A stretch of 64,000 nt of DNA from Cladosporium sp. IMV 00045 (lineage: Eukaryota > Ascomycota > Dothideomycetes > Cladosporiales > Cladosporiaceae): positions 140,790 through 204,789 of the forward strand of contig MSJI02000111.1 of NCBI GenBank assembly GCA_001931905.2. Direction: 5' to 3'. The position numbers and the translations under genes are program-made. Positions 32,822 to 42,029 of the stretch are shown piece after piece. Below the pieces are notes generated by a model. It ran no database searches and was not told the DNA's origin. It saw only the letters and a program-made list of their open reading frames with translations. Within the stretch, counting starts at the first letter, position 1; each line of letters starts with the position of its first letter.

Positions 32822-33120
32822 TTGGGTTTTCAGGCTCTGGAGGCACTGCTGCCTATACAGGCGTACAGTTCTAAAGTTGACAGGGCAAAGCATGTTCCTT
32901 TTGCCAACACCTACTCTGGCATGTAGGCTGGGATGCGTGATGTTTGGTGGAGCTGACTAGACGCGCATAGGTCGTAGCCGTGGGGAGGAGTCGGGGAATT
33001 GATACAAACGATCGATCAGTGATAATGAGTGGAGCCCGCATGTCGCTGCAGAAACCCTGAGCAGTCGCAAAGAGTCTTCCTAGTCATCTTATTTGAAGTT
33101 CATTGGATGTCTAGAAGCTA
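32822..33120. other. Convergent intergenic region
   Basis: It lies between the 3' ends of the PQ-loop and amidase genes. Nothing is recognised. Confidence 0.4.
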
Positions 33121-35178
33121 TTACTCGACTAACACCAAAGTTCCTGAAGATAGGCCCTTGTCTACCTTAGCGTATACTTGTATCATGAAACTATCCTTGG
33201 GGACAGTAGCGAGAGGAGGATATTTCTCGGCTCTTATAGGAAGAGTGAGGAGACCTTGCCAAATCCATTGATCTCCCTGAAAGGACGGCGGGTGTGAATT
33301 AGCTCCGTTGACGAATATGCTTAAGTCCACATCTCTCTCTGAGGATTCTGATGATCTCAACGTTCCCTTTAGTACCACCACTCTTCGTTTAAAGCAGTCG
33401 TTGTCAAGATTTGTCACCTCATGTAACTCGGCAGCCAGAGAAGGCCTTGTCGAACTTTCGGAGCTTATGATGACGCCACTTCCTAGGAGGTTGTCGGATG
33501 GTAGTGCAGGTGTCAAAGGTGGAGCTTCTCGGCGTTGAGACACCGCTTCATAGGCGTATGCATATCTTAACAGCTCGGCATCTTGATATGCTTTACCGAG
33601 AAAAGAGAGTCCAACAGGGATTCTCTTGTCCTCAAGTGTCCCCATGGGTACCGTGATGACAGGAATACCCAGATGTTTGAATGAACGACCGCCGTTTGAG
33701 TATTTGACACCATCCCGAAGCGCATCCTTCATTGACTCGAAGACTTCGTCCGAATCTGCTCTTGCGACATCTCCGTTGGTTGGGAATACAACAAGATCAT
33801 AATTGTTGTTATCCATCCAGTCTTCCAAGTCTGCCTTGCGCATTTGTTCGAGGGCAACCAAAGCATCTTCACAGCCAGGTAAGTCGTGCAACTCTCCTTT
33901 GCGAGCCTGCACTGCGGCATACATTTCTTGATAGCGGACCTGGTTCTGTGACTCGGTGTGCCCGGCCGGATCATCCATTGGCGCAATATGAGGATGGATC
34001 TTTGCAAGATCGGCGGAGGTGAGGCTCGGAATCAACTTGTCACCGTTCGAGCGCAGGAAGTTGTCCCAGCCCAGAGCTATCATCTCACAACGCTCACGCG
34101 CAATCCATTCGGCTGAAAGACCCGGAACATTGACGCTTTGGCCGGGAAACTCTCGTCTTGTATAGTTTTCGAACACAGGGAAATCTGTCTCCATAACAAT
34201 GGCCCCCAGCGACTCTAGATCATTGCGAGCACGGTCCCAGAGAGATTCGACTGCAGCTGAGCAGACATGTTCGGGCTGTGCACCGGGACGTCCCAGGAAA
34301 CACTTTGGAACAGCGATGCGTTTCCCCCTGAGCGAGTCTTTGTCAACGAGAGAGAGGAAGTCAGTGGGTCGAATATCCTTGATAGCTGGCAGGTCGAGGA
34401 AGGGCTGTGAGCGCCAGAAGTCTGCGTTTCCAGCTAGTGGATCCTCCGCAACGATGACGTTAAGAACATGGAACAAATCGGTCATCGTTCGGGTGTGTGG
34501 CACAACAAGATCGCACGTAGGGTAAAGTGACCACTGTCCCCGTATGGGTATCATGCCACGCGACGATGTGTAAGCGACCATGCCATTGTTTGAAGCGGGT
34601 GAGCGACCAGAAGTGACAGTCTCGCCAGCAAATCCGAGTGTCGCCAGGTTCGCCGCAGTGGATACAGCGCAGCCGTACGATGAGCCCGAAGCATATGCGG
34701 TGCTTAACCATTCGGGGTTATAAGGACTCTCTGAACGCCCGTAGAGGCCTCGCTGGCAGCCACCATCAGCCATAGGCGGCATATTCGTTTTCCCTAGAAC
34801 GACTGCTCCAGCTGAACGCATCAGCTCGACAATTGCTGCATCAGATGACGCGACTAGATCCGCGAACGCCGGAGAACCTGCAGCAACAGTCAAACCCTTG
34901 ACTTTGAAGCTATCTTTGACAGTGAACGGTATTCCTTCGAGCGGGCGTGGATGCTTCCCAGATGCTCGCCAGTCATCTGACATTTGGGCTTCTTCGTAGA
35001 CATCTGGGTTCAGGACGCAAATCGAGTTGAGGCAGGGGCCTCGTGTGTCGTAAACTCCAATCCGACGTAGATATAGGGTTACCAGATCCACACTGGTGAT
35101 GATACGGCTGTCAAGCAGCCTTTTGAGACTGGGTATGTCGGCTTCAGTGAGGTCGAGAGGAGATGAAACGTGCGTCAT
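33121..35178 (-). CDS. Amidase (amidase-signature family)
   Basis: This is a 685-residue intronless amidohydrolase. The Ser-cisSer-Lys triad can be read: K88 in PFTVKDSFK, the cis-Ser in ASGSSYGC (S166/S167) and the nucleophile S190 in GETVTSGRSPASNNG. GKTNMPPMADGG is the usual linking block. The stretch SRGMIPIRGQWSLYPTCDLV is typical of a fungal subgroup. The enzyme should hydrolyse amide bonds of small molecules in the cytoplasm; the substrate is unknown. The family core ends near residue 560, where AYAYEAVSQRREAPPLTPALP appears. The last 110 residues form an extra beta-rich domain (RVVVLKGTLRSSESSERDV and following) that is uncommon in amidases. The gene lies head to head with the right-hand zinc-cluster regulator, about 690 bases apart. 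Confidence 0.87.
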   Translation of the reverse strand: MTHVSSPLDLTEADIPSLKRLLDSRIITSVDLVTLYLRRIGVYDTRGPCLNSICVLNPDVYEEAQMSDDWRASGKHPRPLEGIPFTVKDSFKVKGLTVAAGSPAFADLVASSDAAIVELMRSAGAVVLGKTNMPPMADGGCQRGLYGRSESPYNPEWLSTAYASGSSYGCAVSTAANLATLGFAGETVTSGRSPASNNGMVAYTSSRGMIPIRGQWSLYPTCDLVVPHTRTMTDLFHVLNVIVAEDPLAGNADFWRSQPFLDLPAIKDIRPTDFLSLVDKDSLRGKRIAVPKCFLGRPGAQPEHVCSAAVESLWDRARNDLESLGAIVMETDFPVFENYTRREFPGQSVNVPGLSAEWIARERCEMIALGWDNFLRSNGDKLIPSLTSADLAKIHPHIAPMDDPAGHTESQNQVRYQEMYAAVQARKGELHDLPGCEDALVALEQMRKADLEDWMDNNNYDLVVFPTNGDVARADSDEVFESMKDALRDGVKYSNGGRSFKHLGIPVITVPMGTLEDKRIPVGLSFLGKAYQDAELLRYAYAYEAVSQRREAPPLTPALPSDNLLGSGVIISSESSTRPSLAAELHEVTNLDNDCFKRRVVVLKGTLRSSESSERDVDLSIFVNGANSHPPSFQGDQWIWQGLLTLPIRAEKYPPLATVPKDSFMIQVYAKVDKGLSSGTLVLVE

Positions 35179-35869
35179 GTTGCAATGCCGGCAAAGACTG
35201 GCTCAGGTGTGTCCTTTAATGATTGCCAGGAGTCTGACAAACTGTGTTCGCTGAAGCGTGTTTCTGGTCCTCAATTTCGACGAAGTCATTGAAAAGACGA
35301 GATTGGAGCCACAGAGGTGTTATCTAGCTACCAGGCTTCTTATACCTTGGATATGCCGCTGGCCCTTTGCCTGTTCGCAGTCCTCGAACTGAGGCCTCAG
35401 CTTTGACCGCCGCTCTCATTTCCGGAGTACGTTCCCTAAGCAGTGTTAGTCTTTACATCAAAGAGTTCATGGCGGAGCTGATGCTCTAGACCGCCGAATG
35501 ACGGTGACGAAATCGCTTTTCGACGGAACCAGCGTCTTCGTTTCCTCGCTTTTCGTATCATGGGCACTAGAGTGTTACATTCAGATATTCTCGGCTCGAG
35601 CTTCTGAGCTCGGATACAGGTTCCATACGTTCTGTTCATCGGCTCAACCTTCCCAGATATTTCTACCGAGGCCTCAAATCCAAGCCCCTTCGGCTTTTGA
35701 TGAGCTGTCGAGCTTCCAATCTCCTGCATCGGCTCGAGATTCCCATCATCTCCAAACTCCACCCACGACACCGTTCACGTCAACACAAATCTCTTGGAAA
35801 AAGATACCATCTGTACGACAAGACGTATGAGAAAAGGCTGTTACCGGAACGCAGATTTCTCGTCTTCAC
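35179..35869. other. Divergent promoter region, amidase and zinc-cluster regulator
   Basis: The amidase and the right-hand regulator are transcribed away from each other across this region. No gene is recognised. Whether the duplicated block starts here cannot be told, since the partner sequence is outside the window. Confidence 0.45.
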
Positions 35870-37553
35870 ATGCCTCCAAAGATTCTGTCACATAGCGGAT
35901 GCTGGACCTGCCGTATTCGACACAAGAAATGTGACGAAGCTCGGCCGGAGTGCAATGAGTGCAAGTCAAGAACGATCACTTGCCACGGTTATTATGAGAA
36001 ACCCGATTTCATGAAAGACCCGGCGCTGCTTCGCTTGGAGATTTCACGCATCAAATTGACAGTGAAGGAGAATTTTCGCCACAAGAAGCGACTGCAACAT
36101 CGCACAACAGCCAATCCCGGCGCACAGTGCGGTTTCGAGTCGAAGGCCGATGGCACTGGTATCTTAGCCACTAAAGCCGCTGGCATGAGTCCCTGGAATG
36201 TGGGTGGCGGCAAGGAAACTGTCTTCCGAGAAGCAGAGCTCACCATGTACTACCTGGACCTCATTTTTCCGATATTATTTCCATACTGTCAGTGGAATCC
36301 AGTCGATGGTGGGCGAGGATGGCTATTCTGGCTTTTATCCCAGGATGCGCCTCTGCGGCAGGCCGCGCTATCTCTCGCTGCATTGCATCAACGAGCTCAA
36401 AGAGCCAGTTGTCCGTTTGGAATGAAGACTGACGAAACAGAGCTACTCGAATATCATACTAGCGCCTTGAGTGGGCTGCGACAAACTCTTCAATATACCA
36501 ACGAAATGAATTTGATCAACGATACAGATCAACTGACACATTTGATGGCATGTGGCTGCTCGTTGATTAGTTTTGAGGTAAGTCATGGCCGGTCTTGCGT
36601 CAATCACAATGTTAATGATCGGACTCTAGGTATGCCAAGGAAAGTCTGAACAGTGGCATGCTCATCTTCAGGCGCTGGTTTCTGTTGCTCGCCACCTGGT
36701 TCCTGAGGATATCGCTTGTATCGCGATGCGGAAGGGCTGTAGCCAATCTTCGACGGCACGTGGGACTCTAATGGACGAGCAAAAAAGCAGCCTGGAGTTA
36801 GGGCGAAAGAACGCACTTGGATTTTTCGTTGCTCAGGTACTCTGGTACGAACTGCTTGCTTGTGCTTCGATTGGGACTGAGCCACGGATGCCATATCGTA
36901 CTTGGCTTGATGCGGATTGCATCAACATGGTGAACCTGATGGGCTGTGAGCACTGGATGCTTGAAGTCATAGGCGACATCGCCTCACTCGATGCGACGGC
37001 AGCTAAGCTACATGACGAACAAATTTTTGAGATGATTACAGGCTGCGAACACAAATTAAGACGCGGCATCGACGCCGTCGAAGCGAAGACAGCTGCTCAT
37101 CAGCCTCAGAGCAACTCGTTTAGCGATTTAGATTGCCAAAGACGCCAGACCAGGACATATTACGTGACTTTGGCGTTTGCGACAACAGCAAGACTTCTTT
37201 TGAACATCATCAAGCAGGCCGAGTCCTCCTCAGAGCCTTGCGTAGGCGAAAGTTTGAACGCAATCGTGGATCAACTTATCGTCATTCTAAACCAAGCCGC
37301 TGAAATCATGTCGCTGCGCGGTCTTGTATGGCCAATCTGTATCGCAGGTTCTTTAGCAAACGCTGCCCAGCAAGAACAGATCAGCGGGATAATGAATGTC
37401 GTCGCGTCTGGTGGCGACACTTCATTTGGGAATTGCGATTCGGTCATGGGTGTTCTAACATATTGTTGGCGGAATAGGACGGGTGATGGGACAAACGCTA
37501 AACCATGGCGGACGGCTATGGCAGCCATGGGCCATTACGTCCTCTTGATATAA
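35870..37553 (+). CDS. Zn2Cys6 transcription factor, right copy
   Basis: This full-length regulator has 543 residues from two exons, 35870-36577 and 36630-37553, with a 52-base phase-0 intron. The binuclear zinc cluster is at residues 11-38 with six cysteines spaced C-x2-C-x6-C-x6-C-x2-C-x6-C (CWTCRIRHKKC and following). A short basic linker (RHKKRLQHR near 71-79) follows. From about residue 120 comes the region typical of fungal C6 regulators (VFREAELTMYYLDLIFPILF). It should act in the nucleus on CGG-type sites. The frame is intact, although the permease next to it is broken. It shares an upstream region with the amidase. The target genes are unknown; the permease, the amidase or the pectin lyase are possible by position only. 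Confidence 0.9.
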
Positions 37554-38258
37554 ACCGAGTAAAACAAACACGACTCGAGGCTGAATCGAACGTTGGTCAA
37601 CACCGACCGAGTTGCAAAATGTGTAGCTGTGTCACAACCTTATCTTCCGCTTATTTCGATCTTCAAAGCCTCAATTGATTCTTGGTCTGGACATGTCCGT
37701 CCGGAATCGCCCAGCTCCTATTAGATGCTGCGATGGTGAAATCTTGAAAGTCGAGCCGAGACATGAGACTATCCTGCGTGTACGTTCTCCGCAGGAAAGT
37801 CGAGCCGAAGTGACCACAGACTCCACCTCCAACGCTTAAACCGCGATCAGGCGCATTCACATTGCGCTGATCGTTAGCAGCGTGGTAGAAGTCAAAGGAG
37901 AAGTCGAGCCGAAGCTGGTAATCACTTTGCTACTACAATTTCCACGAGAAAGTGGAGACGAAGTGATCACAAGAATAATTTCCATCGCTTGAACCGCGAT
38001 CAGCCGCATTTCGACTGCGTCGGTTAACTTATTATCAACATTGTAACAGCTATGACACACAACGCAAGTGCACAGTGGAAGGTAGAGTTGGGGACCAGGT
38101 CGTGACTATCCGCAAGGCCCGATCGCTGCCCTCGTGATGAGCTTCTTTCGCTTGTAACATAAAAGCAATGTTCCCAGCGGCATACTCTTCGGTCCAATAC
38201 CATAAACCCACGACTCCAGCCAAGATTCCACGACGATAATACATCAGTACCAATCTGA
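37554..38258. other. Intergenic region between regulator and broken permease, right copy
   Basis: It corresponds to 1426-2139. A deletion of 10 bases, one TAACTTA insertion (38025-38031) and the absence of footprint A distinguish it. The 153-base repeat and the fold-back at 37844-37873 are kept. Confidence 0.6.
38025..38031. other. TAACTTA, putative transposon excision footprint B
   Basis: The right copy reads CGGTTAACTTATTATCAACA where the left copy reads CGGACATTAGCAACA (1903-1917). Taking out ACTTA brings both to the same length. The left copy has CA in place of the TA, so a substitution has also occurred. Confidence 0.5.
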
Positions 38259-39705
38259 ATGATGCCATCCTCAGCTTTATACGACTACAGCTGCGGACCC
38301 GACTCCTACAGTCCACCACAGGAAATGGATCACCCAAAGAAAGAAGCTCTGGAGGACCCCAAGCGGCCAACCATGCTCGACGACAACGGCCTTACTCAGC
38401 AAATCACTCTCGAAGAGGGTGAACAGAGATTTCACAAGCTAGGCTGGAAGGGCCTTACGATATGCCTCATAGTGGAAGCCATTGCCCTAGGCTCTCTAAG
38501 CCTTCCTTCTGCATTCGCGGATCTCGGTATGGTGCTCGGAATCCTCATCACGATCGGCTTTGGCATACTTGCGATGTACACCAGCTACCTCATTGGACAA
38601 GTGAAGCTCAGGCACCCTCACGTATCGGACTATGCGGATGCTGTTAGCTTGATTGGGGTCGCTTTGGATATTGCCTCGCAAGTGCGATGTTTGTCGGGCT
38701 CTTGATACTAGTGGTTGCGTCACATGTATTGACGGGCACTATTGCATTCATTGCCATTGTCGACCAGCCAGACATATGTGCTCTCGTATGGGGTGGAATC
38801 TCAGCAGTGTTGCTATTCCTCCTCGCTCTCCCTCCTACGTTTTCGGAATTCACAATACTGGGATACATCGACTTCTTATCTATCATCTTAGCTATCGGGA
38901 TTACTATCATAGCTACTGGAGTTGATGGTGTCAACGCTCAGGGTGGACTTGGGGCCATAGGATGGCGTCTATGGCCTGCGAGGAATCTAACTTTCAGCTC
39001 GGCATTCTTGTCTGTTACGAATATACTTTTCGCGTACTCTTTCGCTCTGGTCCAATTCAGCTTTATGGATGAGATGTATACTCCCTCAGACTACATCAAA
39101 TCCACCTACGCAATTGGTATAATCGAAATCTTCATCTACACTCTAACGGGAGCGCTCATTTAACTTATGCGTTCGTTGGAGACGAGGTTGGGAGTCCCGC
39201 GCTGCTCTCAGCAGATAAGCTGATTGCACGCATAGCGTTTGGTGTTGCTCTACCAGTAATATATATCTCGGGGTCGATCAACTCCACGGTATTGGGAAGA
39301 TACATCATCAGAAGAGCGTTTCCACATTCGAACATTCGTCTTGTTAACGACGTACGGGGCTGGATCGTGTGGATTTCCATCATCGCAATCGCCACTATCA
39401 CGGCTTGGGTCATTGCTGAGGCAATTCCTTTCTTTAGCGCTCTTCTAGGAGCCATCTCGAGCTTGTTCATTAGCGGCTTTACCGTGTACTTTCCGGCGAT
39501 CTTCTGGTTCACGATTCTTAAGAAAGGGGAATGGAACGCAAACTGGTCCAATCTTGCTCTCTCCTTGCTGAATGCTGGAATAATCGTCGTGGGCATAATA
39601 GTGCTCGTGTGCGGTACTTATGCCAGTGTGCAAAGCATCGTTGATTCCTTCAGCCACGGTTCAGTCGGTACAGCATTTGCCTGCGCTTCCAGTCAGTACC
39701 TGTAG
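38259..39705 (+). pseudogene. Broken amino-acid permease, right copy
   Basis: This is the counterpart of the intact permease at 2140-3582 and is disrupted twice. Near 38653 one C is missing (GATTGGGG against GATCTGGGG), which shifts the frame and leads to a stop at 38705. At 39161-39167 five bases are inserted (TTTAACTTATG against TTTATG), creating TAA in the second frame. The three resulting frames, 38259-38705, 38687-39163 and 39174-39705, together cover the whole protein with high similarity. The remaining sequence is little decayed, so inactivation seems recent relative to the duplication. The upstream regulator is still open. Sequencing error could explain the single-base loss, but hardly the exact 5-base insertion. 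Confidence 0.87.
39161..39167. other. TAACTTA, putative transposon excision footprint C (in permease)
   Basis: The left copy has CATTTATGCG with the TA at 3043-3044, and the right copy has CATTTAACTTATGCG. The net gain is five bases, ACTTA, next to TA. It creates an in-frame stop in the second open frame of the broken permease. Confidence 0.65.
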
Positions 39706-40465
39706 TTGTACCGACCTCCAGAGCTATTGAGATTTGTCAAACAACAGATGCAGCAGTTGCGAGAGTTTCCAGGAATTGATACTGCGTTCCAAGATTTGTT
39801 CCTTATTTCGTGCAAACGTGGAGCGTGACGAGGGACGTCTGGCCCACACGCATCACACACAAGACTTCCTTCGGGCATCACTTAAGGAGTAAGGAGGTGC
39901 CATCAAACGATCAAGTATTTCGCCATCTCATGACCGTGTTGTGGACATCAGGTCTGTCTTAGTTTTCGATCGAAGATCTTGTCGCCGGCTACTTCCTTCT
40001 CATTTCCTGATGAAAAAGGGTTCGAAAGTCACTCACGGATTCATGTTGGCATAGACGGGTGGCCTAGCGAGCAGGTTGAAGATTGAAATGGCTCTAGTGT
40101 ATGAATAGATTGCGCTGTCCTCGGCCATACGCTGAGAATCACGGTCAGCAACCATCAAGCGTGTCCAGATCCCTTTTGATCTAGACGATCGATGGTGGCT
40201 AGCTTCTGTGGCAGAAATGGACGACCTCAATGCGTGGGAATGTTCACATAATCTCAGTAACAACAAATTTACTCTTTGTTTACAATAAAATCATGATGTT
40301 TGGAACATCTACTAAGCACTTCTCTCCAACTGAAAGCCATTGGAAGGCTTTGCGCTCAAGTGCAATAGATACGAACATGTTAACAAGCATGCACGTGATA
40401 GTTTGTTCCATGAGTTGAATCAATAACTTAGTGACATAGGTACACCCAATCTGTTTGCCTGACTT
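39706..40465. other. Intergenic region, right copy
   Basis: It corresponds to 3583-4348, with several small indels. The unassigned minus-strand frame 40033-40266 is still open. TAACTTA at 40424-40430 is shared with the left copy. Confidence 0.4.
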
Positions 40466-41352
40466 CTAAAGCGTCTGGCCTAGTTCCCGTAGAACGCCTT
40501 CCTCAGGGTGGAAGAGGCGTACTTCCTTCATGGAGCCATCCTCCTCAAAAGTAACGTCTCGGCTTTGTGCAAAGAAATTATTCTCTGATGCGTCGACAAC
40601 ATCTTCTAACTTGAAGTCCCTCAAACTCAAAACCTCGTCCTCGCTTTCGGAATCATCGAGGTCAAACGATGCACCACTCTGATGGCTCTTGGAAGTTAAT
40701 TGACCATTCTTATAGGTCAACAATCTCACTTTCAGCCCGAAAATGAAGTCCAATTTCCCCAAAGACAGTCTTTCTCCGACTTGGAAAGATGTGTGAGCTT
40801 CAGATCCAAATTCTCCGAGAGCAGAGCCACGCATTTTCATCTCTGCATTGGATGATCGCTCTTGATCGCTCTCGATGGTCCTGATCGCGCCATAGGCCTT
40901 CTTCAAACCAGTGACAAGGAAGACTTTAGACCTCGGTCTTGGTGCTGTGAAGGCATCTCGCACTCCAGTATCCTGCAAGATCTTCTCGAGGTACGTCTCG
41001 TCCGGGAAAAACTCTTCCGTTGCCAGTTTGTCTGCTCTGTAAGATATGCTGTAACTTAATTCTGCTCGATCCCTCCCTTGAGATTGGCTTCGAGACCTAG
41101 CAGTTGCAGGAAGTTGGCGAAGATCCCTGCACTAAGAGTCTTCTGGGTGTTGCTTGTCCAGGACCAGTCGAATTCATCAGGTCATTCTCGTGTGAGTGAA
41201 TCCGAAATCGATGCAGGCTTTTCGTTATTGAGCCAATCTTGAGGTTCCCAGGGAGACAGGATAACGTGGCTGAGCGATACTGCAGAGACTCCAAGCAGAT
41301 CACGCGTGCCCACCGTAAACCACACAGGCTTGCGTAAGGGTGGTGCAGACAT
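40466..41352 (-). pseudogene. Broken gasdermin-like gene, right copy
   Basis: This is the counterpart of 4349-5230, with two independent lesions. Codon 57, an Arg codon (CGA) in the left copy, is TGA here (41182-41184). Near codon 99 a 5-base insertion (TAACTTA, 41052-41058) shifts the frame. From 40978 downward the frame is open again and very similar to the intact copy, including the KVFLVTGLKKAYGA block. The start codon is kept. A full-length pore-forming domain can therefore not be made. The matching protease next to it (42030-44273) is intact. A short product of 170 residues from an internal ATG would lack the N-terminal region. Confidence 0.8.
41052..41058. other. TAACTTA, putative transposon excision footprint D (in gasdermin-like gene)
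   Basis: The left copy has GCTGTAATTCTG with the TA at 4935-4936, and the right copy has GCTGTAACTTAATTCTG. Again exactly ACTTA is added next to TA, and the gene is put out of frame. Confidence 0.65.
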
Positions 41353-42029
41353 CTTGACTGGATATGAAGAATGATTCTCGCATGTGTATGTTACGAACTA
41401 CGACCTGGACAAGGGCGCAATCGAGATTTACAGGTATTTCTATATAGCATCGGTACCTCTCAAATATGTGGCTTACCTTTAGTTTAGTAAGCACATCGCA
41501 TAGAGGGGTACAATGCTCTCATGAGAAGCTCTTCCAATGGCGTGTTGCAACCCGCGACGCCAACCTAGTTCACATCGGTACTGTACCTAGATGAGCAAAA
41601 GATGAGGGCTACGGGTGCAATTTACGTAATCATCGGCAACCAGTATTCTACAGATACGGGCTAGAATTGTGCATTCATCCGAACAATTGCATTCAGATAG
41701 TATGGTCGCCGAAATCGCGAAGACTTGGGTCTCAAAACATGTGGTGAGTCTCGTGAATGATTACAGACCTTAGCAAACTTTCCCGCGAAGGTACGCAAGA
41801 ACTCTCGTTTTGTGACAACGTAAAGGGAAAAGAGATGTTGGATGCATTCAACTAGTTACAATGCCTTATGCCCCACATTTGCGTCAGTGCTTACTCGATC
41901 AAAAGCGACAGAAAGATGAATCCATTCAACAGTAATCCTTCATGCGACAAATCTGTTTTTATGATCTATTATATATTGAGACAGAGAAGAACCGGGGAGC
42001 TCGTGACCCACTCGGCACTGAAACAAATA
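41353..42029. other. Intergenic region, right copy
   Basis: It corresponds to 5231-5907 and has the same length. No gene is recognised. Confidence 0.4.
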
